Origin: Bryobacteraceae bacterium
GTDB lineage: Bacteria; Acidobacteriota; Terriglobia; Bryobacterales; Bryobacteraceae
Assembly (NCBI GenBank): GCA_026129905.1
Contig: JAHCHE010000022.1
Location: 1-64,000 of the forward strand
Length of the DNA: 64,000 bases
Direction: 5' to 3'
Numbering within the stretch: the first letter of the stretch is position 1; each line of letters opens with the position of its first letter. The notes under the pieces were generated by a model. The model was not told the origin of the DNA. It did not search any database and worked only from the letters and a program-made list of their open reading frames with translations. Shown here in pieces: positions 25,817 to 34,497 of this stretch. The position numbers were made by a program, and so were the translations under genes.

Positions 25817-26854
25817 ATGCAGGCGGAGGGGTGGCTCATCCTGGCTGTCGTCGGTCTGGCGGTTGCGATTCTCATCCCACAGGCGGGCATTCGCGCCCGT
25901 TGGCGGCGCTGGAACTCGGCGCGGAGTCGGGTCCTGTTTGAGGATGCTCTCAAGCACCTGTTGGACCAATCGCAGCGGGCTCAGCCCCCGACGCGCGAGT
26001 CGCTCGGCGGCGCGCTCGGCATTTCCGGGCGCAAGCTACTCAATCTCATCGCTCGCATGGAAGCCAAGGGGGTTCTACAATCCGTCGGCGGCGCGCTGCG
26101 CCTGACGCCGGAAGGTCAGCGTCACGCGCTGCAAGTTGTCCGAGCTCATCGGTTGTTGGAGCGGTACCTGGCGGATGAAGCGCGCGTTCCGCTCGGCCAG
26201 GTACACAGTTCCGCCGACAAGGCGGAACATGGTTTGACCGGCGACCGGCTCGACGAGTTGGAGGCGCACCTGGGATACCCTCAGCGGGATCCGCACGGGG
26301 ACCCCATTCCTCATTCCGACGGTTCGTTCTCTCCGGTTGATACCGTGCCGCTAACCGACTGGCCAGTAAATGCATCGGCTGAAATTGCTCATGTAGAAGA
26401 TGAGCCAGAGTTCGTGCTACGGCAGATTCTTGCGCTCGGGCTCAGGCCACATCTGACAGTCCGGGTGCTCGAGGCCTGCCCCGAGCACCTCGTGGTGAGC
26501 GATGGCGAACGCGAACATCGCCTGCCCCCGGTGATCGCCGCCAACATCCATGTAGGTCCCGTCGCCGACGCCGGCGTCAGACTCGCCGGCAGCCTCCGTT
26601 TAGCGCAGCTTCCCGATGGCCGCGAAGCGGAGGTCGTCGCTTTGGATCCGGCCTTCCGCGGCTTCAGCCGCCGTCGCCTGATGGATCTCGGACTCACGCC
26701 GAAGGCGCGCGTCCGCGCGGAACTCTCCACAGCTTTCGGCGACCCGCGCGCATACAGGGTTCGGGGAACGGTCATTGCGCTCCGGAACGAACAGGCGAAC
26801 AGGATACTGGTTCGCCCGCTGGAGGGCACGGGCGCTCCAATGGGGGCTTTGTGA
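25817..26854 (+). CDS. DtxR/MntR-family metal regulator fused to FeoA-type domains
   Basis: The product is 345 residues, longer than the usual 140-230. A membrane-like segment covers residues 5-22 (WLILAVVGLAVAILI), which is unusual for a repressor. A winged helix follows (TRESLGGALGISGRKLLNLIARMEAKGVL), then a DtxR dimerisation domain with probable metal ligands (VRAHRLLERYLADEA, HGLTGDRLDELEAHLGYP). The C-terminal part contains FeoA/SH3-like sequence (VALDPAFRGFSRRRLMDLGLTPKARVRAE). Its stop overlaps the start of the FeoB G-domain gene, so it probably senses metal and controls this iron-uptake operon. A 10-bp palindrome AACTATAGTT lies at 25769-25778 upstream. Confidence 0.85.
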   Translation: MQAEGWLILAVVGLAVAILIPQAGIRARWRRWNSARSRVLFEDALKHLLDQSQRAQPPTRESLGGALGISGRKLLNLIARMEAKGVLQSVGGALRLTPEGQRHALQVVRAHRLLERYLADEARVPLGQVHSSADKAEHGLTGDRLDELEAHLGYPQRDPHGDPIPHSDGSFSPVDTVPLTDWPVNASAEIAHVEDEPEFVLRQILALGLRPHLTVRVLEACPEHLVVSDGEREHRLPPVIAANIHVGPVADAGVRLAGSLRLAQLPDGREAEVVALDPAFRGFSRRRLMDLGLTPKARVRAELSTAFGDPRAYRVRGTVIALRNEQANRILVRPLEGTGAPMGAL

Positions 26855-27672
26855 AATCCCCAGTTCACGATTGCGGCAGTTGTCCGGCCGGCGCGCGGCT
26901 GGCGCAGATGGGGATCAACCTGGCCAAGTACGATCATCTGGTTGCCCTGGCGGGAAATCCCAATACCGGCAAGTCTTCCATTTTCAATGCGCTTACCGGT
27001 CTGAGGCAACACGTCGGGAACTGGCCGGGCAAGACCGTTACCCGGGCCGAGGGCGGGTTCTCATTCGGAGGCCACAACTACAAGCTCGTCGATCTGCCCG
27101 GGACGTATTCGCTGCTGTCCGCTTCCCATGACGAGGAGATAAGCCGGAACTTCATCCTGTTCGGACGGCCGGACTGTACGATTGTCGTCATGGACGCAAC
27201 CGCACTCGAGCGAAACCTCAATTTAGCTCTCCAAGTCCTTGAAATAACGGATAAAGTTGTCATCTGCGTAAACCTGATCGATGAAGCGCGCCGAAAGGGG
27301 CTGGAGGTCGATGCCCGCAGCCTGAGCCGCGACCTTGGGGTCCCCGCCGTGGCCACGTCGGCCCGTAGTCGCGAGGGATTCCATGATCTGCTGGCGACCG
27401 TGGCCGGCGTCATTGGCGGGCAGATTTCCACCAAACCGCTGCGCCCGAAGGTCGATCCCGCAGTCGAACGGGCGCTGGACGAATTGGCGCCGATGATCGA
27501 AGAACTTGCGCCGGGCGTGCCGAACGCACGGTGGCTGGCGTTTCGGTTACTTGATGGCGATCACCGCGTGCGCCAGGCGCTGCTGTCGGGAGAACTCGCT
27601 GAGCTTGTCGCCCGGCAGGCGGCGCCCGCCGAGGCCGCCAACCCGCTCATCGCTTTACAGGGCGCACAATGA
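26851..27672 (+). CDS. feoB: FeoB GTPase domain as a separate protein
   Basis: The product is 273 residues and starts at a GTG overlapping the regulator's stop. It contains only the soluble half of FeoB: CxxC near the start (HDCGSCPAG), G1 GNPNTGKSS at 35-43, the switch-I region HVGNWPGKTVTRAEG, G3 DLPG at 81-84, G4 NLID at 141-144 (most FeoB have NxMD), and G5 TSARSREG. A helical spacer follows to the end. The membrane half is the next gene, overlapping by 4 bases, so FeoB is split here. Role: GTP-dependent Fe(II) uptake. Confidence 0.92.
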   Translation: MKSPVHDCGSCPAGARLAQMGINLAKYDHLVALAGNPNTGKSSIFNALTGLRQHVGNWPGKTVTRAEGGFSFGGHNYKLVDLPGTYSLLSASHDEEISRNFILFGRPDCTIVVMDATALERNLNLALQVLEITDKVVICVNLIDEARRKGLEVDARSLSRDLGVPAVATSARSREGFHDLLATVAGVIGGQISTKPLRPKVDPAVERALDELAPMIEELAPGVPNARWLAFRLLDGDHRVRQALLSGELAELVARQAAPAEAANPLIALQGAQ

Positions 27673-29048
27673 CCCCCCAGGAAGTCCTGGCAAAGTCGGA
27701 TTCCCTTCGCCGGAGCATCGGCGACGACTTCCGCGACCGCACCGTCGCCTCGCTTTACGAGCAGTCGCAAGACATCGCTTGCCGGGCGGTCCGCGCCCGG
27801 GGAGACGCCCGCTGGGACTTCGATCAGCGGATCGACCGGATTGTGACGTCGCGCGTGTTGGGCCTGCCGATCATGCTGGCTCTGCTCGCCGTCGCCTTCT
27901 GGCTGACAATCATTGGAGCCAACTACCCCTCGCAGTGGCTGGCGGCGGCGCTGTTCTCGATCGAGAACGCTGCCGCGGGGTGGTTTGAGGCGGCCGGGGC
28001 GCCCTGGTGGGTGACCGGATTCCTGTGGCATGGCGTCTGGCGAGGGCTGGCTTGGGTGGTAAGCGTGATGCTGCCCCCCATGGCGATTTTCTTCCCCCTG
28101 TTCACGATCCTGGAGGATCTTGGTTATCTTCCGCGGGTCGCCTTTAACCTGGACTGGCTTTTCCGGCGCGCGGGGGCTCACGGGAAGCAGTCGCTGAGCA
28201 TGGCGATGGGCTTTGGCTGCAACGCCGCCGGCGTGATCTCGACGCGCGTCATCGACTCGCCGCGCGAACGGCTGATCGCCATCCTCACCAACAACTTCGT
28301 GCCCTGTAACGGCCGCTTCCCTACCCTGATCATGCTGTCGATCGTCTTCGTAGGCGCGGCCTTCTCCCCGGCGCTGGCCTCCATCGCCGCGGCGGGCGCG
28401 GTGGTGACGGTTGTCCTGATCGGATCTGCCTTCACGTTGTTCGTTTCCTGGCTGCTGGCGCGCACCGTGTTGAAAGGCGAAGCCTCCGCCTTCACGCTGG
28501 AATTGCCGCCGTACCGAAGACCAAGCATTCTGCGGATCCTGTATACCTCGCTCATTGACCGGACGGCCTTTGTCCTTTTTCGGGCCATGATGACGGCCGC
28601 TCCGGCTGGCGCGGTCATCTGGATTCTGGGAAATATCCATGCAGGAGGGCAGAGCCTCGCCGCGCACGTGTCGGCCTTTCTCAACCCGTTCGGTCACGCC
28701 CTCGGTCTGGACGGCGTCATCCTGCTTGCTTACATCATCGCCATACCGGCCAACGAAATTGTCGTTCCCACCATGCTGATGGTTTACATGGGAACAGGTA
28801 TGATGACAGAGATGAGTTCGTTCGACCAGTTGCGCACGCTGCTGGTCGACCAACACGGCTGGACACTGCTCACGGCCGTCTGCCTAATGCTTTTTTCCCT
28901 GTTACACAACCCGTGCGCGACGACGATTTGGACGATATGGAAGGAGACCCGGAGCGCCAAGTGGACATTGATGGGAGCGCTGATGCCCCTCGGCTTTGCC
29001 TTCCTGACCACCTTTCTGGTGGCCTCGATCGCCAGGTTCCTGGCCTGA
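27669..29048 (+). CDS. feoB: FeoB membrane transporter domain as a separate protein
   Basis: The product is 459 residues, begins with a soluble linker (EVLAKSDSLRRSIGDDF) and then has about eight to ten membrane segments. FeoB features are IMLALLAVAFWLTIIG, FFPLFTILEDLGYLPRVAFNLDWLF, GFGCNAAGVISTRVIDSPRERLIAILTNNFVPCNGRFPTLI with the gate Pro-Cys, IPANEIVVPTMLM, and FSLLHNPCATTIWTIWKET with a second gate Pro-Cys. It must pair with the GTPase made from the overlapping upstream gene. Downstream, GGGACA/TGTCCC at 29065-29079 could form a weak hairpin. Confidence 0.92.
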   Translation: MTPQEVLAKSDSLRRSIGDDFRDRTVASLYEQSQDIACRAVRARGDARWDFDQRIDRIVTSRVLGLPIMLALLAVAFWLTIIGANYPSQWLAAALFSIENAAAGWFEAAGAPWWVTGFLWHGVWRGLAWVVSVMLPPMAIFFPLFTILEDLGYLPRVAFNLDWLFRRAGAHGKQSLSMAMGFGCNAAGVISTRVIDSPRERLIAILTNNFVPCNGRFPTLIMLSIVFVGAAFSPALASIAAAGAVVTVVLIGSAFTLFVSWLLARTVLKGEASAFTLELPPYRRPSILRILYTSLIDRTAFVLFRAMMTAAPAGAVIWILGNIHAGGQSLAAHVSAFLNPFGHALGLDGVILLAYIIAIPANEIVVPTMLMVYMGTGMMTEMSSFDQLRTLLVDQHGWTLLTAVCLMLFSLLHNPCATTIWTIWKETRSAKWTLMGALMPLGFAFLTTFLVASIARFLA

Positions 29049-29194
29049 GCGGCGTTTTCGGACTGGGACATCCTGTCCCGGAATCGTGTCACAGAGACAC
29101 AAGCCGGCGCTCGAGCGGAGCCGGAACCCCTGCTATATCAAGCAGACGCGTTGGCATTTCGAATGCTCTATATTTGATTCCGAGAACCATAACG

Positions 29195-29734
29195 ATGCGT
29201 TGGGCGTACGCGGTCGTATGCTGCATGCTCTGGCTTATGCCGCTCCGTAGCGCCACCTTGGAGCGGCTGTCGCTGGAGGAAATGATCGAGCAGTCGACCG
29301 AGATCGTGCGCGGGCGCGTCCTCGGTACCCGGACTGTGCTGCGCGGACCCGTTGTTTATACGCTCGTTCAGGTCCAAATCGATGAAAGCTGGAAAGGTCC
29401 GCGCACCGGCCGGGTTGAGGTGGCGATTCCGGGCGGCGTCTACGGCGGCGCGCGCCAGAGCTTCTCCGGCGCTCCAACGCTGGACGCCGGACCCGACTAC
29501 CTCTTGTTCCTGTGGACCGGCAAAGCTGCCGTCACCCAGGTAATCGGCCTCTCCCAGGGCGTATTCGTCGTTGCGCGGGACGCAAATGGACAGCGGATCG
29601 CCTCAAGGCCCGCCAGTCCCGAGCGGATGCTCGATCCCCGGACCGGCGCCGAAGTTCGCGACTCGGCCATGGCGATGCCGCTCGACGAGATGCGCGTGCG
29701 CGTGAACCGGACGCTTAGCGGGAAGTCACGGTAG
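29195..29734 (+). CDS. Exported hypothetical protein preceding the metalloprotease
   Basis: I start it at the ATG at 29195, where a signal peptide follows (RWAYAVVCCMLWLMPLRSA), giving 179 residues. The body has LERLSLEEMIEQSTEIVRGRVLG, YTLVQVQIDESWKGP and DAGPDYLLFLWTGK. This block pattern is common in exported proteins that occur next to matrixin-type proteases in acidobacteria, but I cannot name a function. It is 3 bases upstream of the metalloprotease, so the two are co-expressed. Confidence 0.75.
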   Translation: MRWAYAVVCCMLWLMPLRSATLERLSLEEMIEQSTEIVRGRVLGTRTVLRGPVVYTLVQVQIDESWKGPRTGRVEVAIPGGVYGGARQSFSGAPTLDAGPDYLLFLWTGKAAVTQVIGLSQGVFVVARDANGQRIASRPASPERMLDPRTGAEVRDSAMAMPLDEMRVRVNRTLSGKSR

Positions 29735-29737
29735 AAG

Positions 29738-32302
29738 ATGGCGACCGGAATCAGACGGACTTCGTTGGCGGCCGCGGTCGCATTGGCCTGCGCTGGCATC
29801 GCTCCGGCCTACTATCATTTCGTTCACTTCCTTTCGGTGGGCGGAGCGCTGACGGCGGTTCCCGAGAAGTTCGATCTCAGGGCGTTGGTCGACAACACGG
29901 TCCGCTACTACATCAACGAACAGGGTCCGGAGTCCCTGGCCGAGCAGGACAGCCTGGAAGCGGTGATCAGCCAGATCCGCGCCGCGGGGCAGGTTTGGAA
30001 CGACGTGCCAAGTTCCCGCCTGCGCGTTGCGTTCGGCGGACTGACAACGGCCAAGGCGAAGCACTCGGCCCCGTACATCGAGGTGATGTTCGACGAAATC
30101 CCCCCGGGACTCCTGGCCCTCGGCGGCCCGACGACCCGGGAGCAGGCCGCTTCCGGACCCGACGGCCCGTTCGTGCCGATTGCGCGCTCGGTGGTCATCC
30201 TGAACCGGGACCTCTCCAAGCAGCGGAGCTCGAGCGAATCCTTCTTCCTGACGGCGGTTCATGAACTGGGCCATGCCATCGGACTCCAGCACACGCTCAG
30301 CTCGTCGGTGATGTCCACCAGCCTCACGCGGTCCACAACCAAGGCGGCGCCGCTTGCCATCGACGATGTCGCCGGCATTTCCCTGCTCTATCCTGGCCCG
30401 CGCTTTGCGGCGACCACCGGGGCAATCGAAGGACGGGTCACGTTGGCCGGCAGCGGCGTGCACCTGGCGTCGGTCGTCGCGCTGTCCCCCCAAGGTCCGG
30501 TGATCAGCGCACTCACCGATCCCGATGGCGCTTACAAGATCGAAGGAATACCGCCGGGGCAGTACTATGTCTACGTCCACCCGTTGCCTCCGCCGGTTTA
30601 TGGGGAGGCGAGCCCGGCCAACATCGTGCTGCCGAGGAACGCCGAGGACAAGCCATTGGCGACCGGCCCGGTCTTTGAGACCCAGTTCTATCCGGGCGTG
30701 AAAAACCTGGACGCGGCCGTCTCGCTTTCGGTGAAGCGCGGCGCGGTCGCGAACAAAATCGATTTCTCGGTGCGCGCCCGAGACCAGGTGGACGTCTATG
30801 CGGTGACGGCGTACAGCTTCCCGGGCCGGATAGCCGTCCCGCAAGGGTACTTGAGCCTGACCAGTTCCCGGCAATTCCTGGTGGCATCCGGTTTTGGATT
30901 AGCCGCCGATGGCGCGCCGACCAAAGGACTGCGCGCGTCGGTGATCGGCGGATCGGCTTCGATTCCTCCGGACGGTCTCTCCGCTTATAAACCCGATCCC
31001 CGCTATCTTCAGATCGACCTCGATCTCAACCCCTTCTCTTCTCCCGGATCCAGGCACCTTCTCTTCTCGCTGAATAGTGACATTTACGTCCGGCCGGCCG
31101 CCCTCAGTCTCACGCAGCAGACCCCTCCGTTCATCGATGGCATGGCGGCCGCCAGCGATTCGGAAGGTCGGCCGGTGATCGCCATCGCGGGCCGCAGGCT
31201 GACCCGGGCGTCCCGAATTCTGTTTGACGGGGTTGCGGCCTCTGTCACCGGGACGGCCGACAATGGCATTGTTTTCGTTCAGCCTCCGGCCGCGCCGAGC
31301 GGTCACCGCGCGACAGTGGTGATACTGAATCCCGACGGCCAGAGTTCGCTGTTCTTGCAAGGTTCGGAGGCGCCGCAATGGGAGTATGGAGTCCACGGCC
31401 GCGCGACCTTCAGCGTCACGCCATCCGCGCTTCCCGGCGGCGCTGAGTCGATGATCGACGTTCGCGGCTCGAATACCTTCTTCCAAGCCGGGCAAACCGA
31501 ACTGGGCTTCGGCTCCACCGACATTGTGGTTCGCGGTCTCTGGGTGTTGGGCCCGGACCGGCTGCTGGCGAACATCCAGATCGCTCCCGACGCCGCCGGG
31601 GCCCTGCCTGTTACCGTGGTCAGCGGCCTTCAAATCGCCAGGCAGCCGCTTGCCTTCCAGGTGCAGGCGCGAACGGGAACCCGTGTGGCTCTTCGCCCGC
31701 CGGCCCGCGACCAGGCGACAGGCCGCGGCGCCATCTATGCCGGCCGGAAAGGCGCGGTCACCGTTACCGGTCTGCCGGCCTCCGCTTCGGCCGCGGATCT
31801 TTCCCTCACGCTCGACGACAAACGCGCCGCGATTGTCTCCATCGAGAAGGATATCCTCACCTTCGAAACGCCCGCTTCGTTGTCTCCTGGACCCGTTGTA
31901 GCGCGCCTCCGCACGCCCCAGATGGAAGCCTTTCCGATTGTCATCGATGTCGGAATCGCCCCGCCGGAGATTGTGGCCGTGTCCGTCCTAGAATCGCCCG
32001 ACGCTCCGACGAAGGCGGTTGATGCCGGCCGGCCCGCACAGGAAGGCGACCTGCTGAACCTCCTGGTGACCGGCCTTGGCGACGTTGGCGAATCCGACGC
32101 GGCATCGCGCGTCAGCGTCGCCTTGGGCGGCGTGGCGCACTCCATCCAGAAGTTAGCCCCGCTGAAGGACCGCGCGGGTTTCCACGAATTGCAGTTCTTC
32201 GTAGGCGCCAACGTGGCGGCCGGCAAGGCCGTGGAACTGGTTGTCGCGGTCGACGGGCGCGAATCTGAGCCGGTCGCGATCCCTGTCGCGGAGAAGAAAT
32301 AA
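29738..32302 (+). CDS. Secreted matrixin-like zinc metalloprotease with beta-sandwich domains
   Basis: The product is 854 residues. After a signal peptide (residues 1-25) comes a metzincin catalytic domain with HELGHAIGLQH at 175-185 (three His ligands and catalytic Glu) and a Met-turn SSVMS near 189-193. Residues about 209-300 are a carboxypeptidase regulatory-like domain (GAIEGRVTLAGSGVHLASVVAL, DPDGAYKIEGIPPGQYYVYV). The rest is a string of IPT/TIG-like beta domains (IAIAGRRLTRASRILFDGVAA). It is probably exported and surface-associated or secreted, degrading external protein. It is co-transcribed with the small exported protein just upstream. Confidence 0.85.
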   Translation: MATGIRRTSLAAAVALACAGIAPAYYHFVHFLSVGGALTAVPEKFDLRALVDNTVRYYINEQGPESLAEQDSLEAVISQIRAAGQVWNDVPSSRLRVAFGGLTTAKAKHSAPYIEVMFDEIPPGLLALGGPTTREQAASGPDGPFVPIARSVVILNRDLSKQRSSSESFFLTAVHELGHAIGLQHTLSSSVMSTSLTRSTTKAAPLAIDDVAGISLLYPGPRFAATTGAIEGRVTLAGSGVHLASVVALSPQGPVISALTDPDGAYKIEGIPPGQYYVYVHPLPPPVYGEASPANIVLPRNAEDKPLATGPVFETQFYPGVKNLDAAVSLSVKRGAVANKIDFSVRARDQVDVYAVTAYSFPGRIAVPQGYLSLTSSRQFLVASGFGLAADGAPTKGLRASVIGGSASIPPDGLSAYKPDPRYLQIDLDLNPFSSPGSRHLLFSLNSDIYVRPAALSLTQQTPPFIDGMAAASDSEGRPVIAIAGRRLTRASRILFDGVAASVTGTADNGIVFVQPPAAPSGHRATVVILNPDGQSSLFLQGSEAPQWEYGVHGRATFSVTPSALPGGAESMIDVRGSNTFFQAGQTELGFGSTDIVVRGLWVLGPDRLLANIQIAPDAAGALPVTVVSGLQIARQPLAFQVQARTGTRVALRPPARDQATGRGAIYAGRKGAVTVTGLPASASAADLSLTLDDKRAAIVSIEKDILTFETPASLSPGPVVARLRTPQMEAFPIVIDVGIAPPEIVAVSVLESPDAPTKAVDAGRPAQEGDLLNLLVTGLGDVGESDAASRVSVALGGVAHSIQKLAPLKDRAGFHELQFFVGANVAAGKAVELVVAVDGRESEPVAIPVAEKK

Positions 32303-32392
32303 GCCCCTCGACAGCGCGGCGATCGGGCCCTCTCGCCGAACCTCGCCGCGTACGCGTGGCGCGGCGTGTGTTATTTTCGACGGGTAGCCCTC

Positions 32393-32680
32393 ATGGAGTC
32401 AGACAAGACAATGTTCGAGGTGTACCGGGACACCGCCTACGGCGGACAGTACCGGGTGGTCTATTTCACGGAGTTGCAGGATCACAACAAGGAGACCGAG
32501 ATCAACCGCGCCATGTCCGGCGAGCATTTCGTCGACGGCTTTCTCAGGAATTTCGGCAAAGACGACGCGAAGGCCGTCATCGGCGAGATGCTCGAACGGC
32601 TGAACCGCGGCGAGCGGATCTCTCCGGAGGATTTCCTTCGAACTCTCGGCGAGCACATGGCCTCTTCAGAAGGCGCATGA
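32393..32680 (+). CDS. Small conserved hypothetical protein
   Basis: The ATG at 32393 gives 95 residues; a second ATG at 32411 is also possible. Sequence features are TMFEVYRDTAYGGQYRVVYFTELQDHNKE, GFLRNFGKDDAKAVIGEMLERLNRGERISPEDF. It is acidic, soluble, without signal peptide or known motif. It converges with the OLD-like ATPase gene 64 bases later. Nothing in the context gives a function. Confidence 0.65.
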   Translation: MESDKTMFEVYRDTAYGGQYRVVYFTELQDHNKETEINRAMSGEHFVDGFLRNFGKDDAKAVIGEMLERLNRGERISPEDFLRTLGEHMASSEGA

Positions 32681-32744
32681 TGAACGTCGCCGGGCGCCGG
32701 CGGATGCCCGACCGGCTGGCCTGTCGTCCCGCGCACTACGGAAC

Positions 32745-34484
32745 CTATTCCACCGGAGCGGGCGTAGCCGAGCGCGCGACGCGCACAATGGCGTCGAGTT
32801 TCTCGCGGATCTCGGGCTCCAGTTTCTCCGGCGGCGCGAAGTTCGTCAGCTCGTGAAAACCCTTCTTCGCCATGATGTTCGGCAGCCCAAGCTTCCGGAA
32901 GTAAGCTTCGAACAGGGGCGTGAGGAAATCGTCACTGACTTTGGCTTCCGGACTCCAGGGCGAACCCTTGCCGAGCGTGGCGAGCGCCGCCTCGATCTGC
33001 GCGATGGATTCGCGCATCGCGTCGACGCGCCGCTCCTCTTCGGCGGGCAGGAACAGCGGGCCTTCCACTGCGGCGGCGGCGCTGCCGCGCGCATAGGCTT
33101 CCAGGGTCTCGGGGTAGCAGATGTAGTTCTCAATCTCCCGCTTTCTCCAGACCAGACCGATGTCTTCGAAGTCCGGCGGAAGCCCACGCGGAAGGCGGTC
33201 GAAAACCGCGATCGCTTTCAACGATGGCGACGCCTCCCGCAGACCCTGATAGTGCCGCACGGCCTGCATCGGCTGTTCCCCCACGTAGCGGACGAACGGC
33301 CGTTCGAGAACGTCGAGCGCCTCCTGGTGGCCGAGCGCCTTCGCGAAAGATCGCAGGTGCGCAAGGTCCGTCGAACCCTCCAGGTAGAGGACCCACCCGG
33401 TCTGCTCAGCCTGATAGTAATCCTCGAAGCCGATTTCCCGCAGCGCCTTCTGAACCTGACTGCCGCGATCGTCGATCCGGTGCGGCTTGCCCACGAACGC
33501 CACCACAACATCCCTGCCGGCCGCCTCGTTCAACAGAACTTCCGAGTGGCTCGCGGCAATGATCTGGTTCCCGTTCTCCCGCGCGACGTCGGCGAGGATC
33601 TGATAAACCTGCCGCTGCCGCAGAATCTCCAGGTGCGCGTCCGGTTCGTCCAGGAGAAGTACGGCGCCGGGGTTGGCGTACATGTAGGCCAGCAGCAGCA
33701 GCGTCTGCTGCAAGCCCCTTCCGGATGACGAGAGATCCAGCGTGACGCCCCGATCTCGATACGTCATCTGAATCTCGCCGCGTTCCGGAATGTGCCGGGG
33801 CGCGTCCAGTTCCACGCCAAAGAATCTATGGATGTGGGCGCACAGATCCTTCCACCGGCCAGGGTCGCTTTCCGCAACCGCATGAGACAGGTTCCGCAGA
33901 ACTTCGGCCGTTCTGCCCTCACCGATCCGTACGTTGACCGCGCCCGTCTCCAACTTTGTCTCCGTCGCCGCCAGCCCGGACATCGGCGGCAGGAAGGCCA
34001 TGCGAATCGCCGCGGCCTCGTCCGGAACGGGCATCCTTGGCGCGCCCTTCTCCTCGGAAAGCCGAAGCGGCCGGCAATAGAACGACTCGTCGTTGGCGTA
34101 ATCGAACTCCAGACCGCACTGCCACGCCCGGCTCTCCGTCACTCCTTCGAGGGTGATGTCGATCCGCACGTTCCTTGTCTGTTTCGCGCTCCCGATTCCC
34201 GAAGACTCCCGCGTGTGCAGGTTTCGCCACAGCAGGTTCGCGTCGGGCACGGGCACGGCGATCAGGTCGCGGCGGCTGATCGTGACGCCGGGCCTCTTCT
34301 CCGGCGCCGTTGCCCCTTGTCGCTTCTCGTTCCACCGCCGCAGCCCAACATCCCAGAGCGCCAGGGCTTGCAGTGCCGACGTCTTTCCCGAGTTGTTCGG
34401 ACCCACGAACAGCACCGGACTGCCCAGCTCAACTTCCACCTTTCCAAACCGCTTGAAGTTGACGATGGTGAGCTTCGTTAGCAC
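32745..34484 (-). CDS. OLD-like ATPase with TOPRIM-like C-terminal half
   Basis: The product is 579 residues. The N-terminal ABC-type ATPase has MLTKLTIVNFKRFG, Walker A GPNNSGKTS at 28-36, signature-like SSSGRGLQQ at 252-260, Walker B LLLDEPDAHLE at 276-286 and the H-loop ASHSE at 311-315. Residues 366-373 (LYLEGSTD) begin a TOPRIM-like domain, with IAVFDRLP and KREIENYICYPETLE further on. The layout matches the OLD nuclease family (overcoming lysogenization defect). It is the last gene of a tight six-gene operon of sugar-type genes, 13 bases after the ROK gene. No partner helicase is adjacent. Role unknown; phage defence or DNA processing are possible. Confidence 0.82.
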   Translation of the reverse strand: MLTKLTIVNFKRFGKVEVELGSPVLFVGPNNSGKTSALQALALWDVGLRRWNEKRQGATAPEKRPGVTISRRDLIAVPVPDANLLWRNLHTRESSGIGSAKQTRNVRIDITLEGVTESRAWQCGLEFDYANDESFYCRPLRLSEEKGAPRMPVPDEAAAIRMAFLPPMSGLAATETKLETGAVNVRIGEGRTAEVLRNLSHAVAESDPGRWKDLCAHIHRFFGVELDAPRHIPERGEIQMTYRDRGVTLDLSSSGRGLQQTLLLLAYMYANPGAVLLLDEPDAHLEILRQRQVYQILADVARENGNQIIAASHSEVLLNEAAGRDVVVAFVGKPHRIDDRGSQVQKALREIGFEDYYQAEQTGWVLYLEGSTDLAHLRSFAKALGHQEALDVLERPFVRYVGEQPMQAVRHYQGLREASPSLKAIAVFDRLPRGLPPDFEDIGLVWRKREIENYICYPETLEAYARGSAAAAVEGPLFLPAEEERRVDAMRESIAQIEAALATLGKGSPWSPEAKVSDDFLTPLFEAYFRKLGLPNIMAKKGFHELTNFAPPEKLEPEIREKLDAIVRVARSATPAPVE

Positions 34485-34497
34485 GCGCCGCGCCTTC

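Noticed and set aside
12473-34484. UvrD-like helicase and OLD-like ATPase as a Gabija-type pair
   Set aside because: Gabija genes are adjacent and co-directional; these are 17 kb apart on opposite strands with unrelated operons between.
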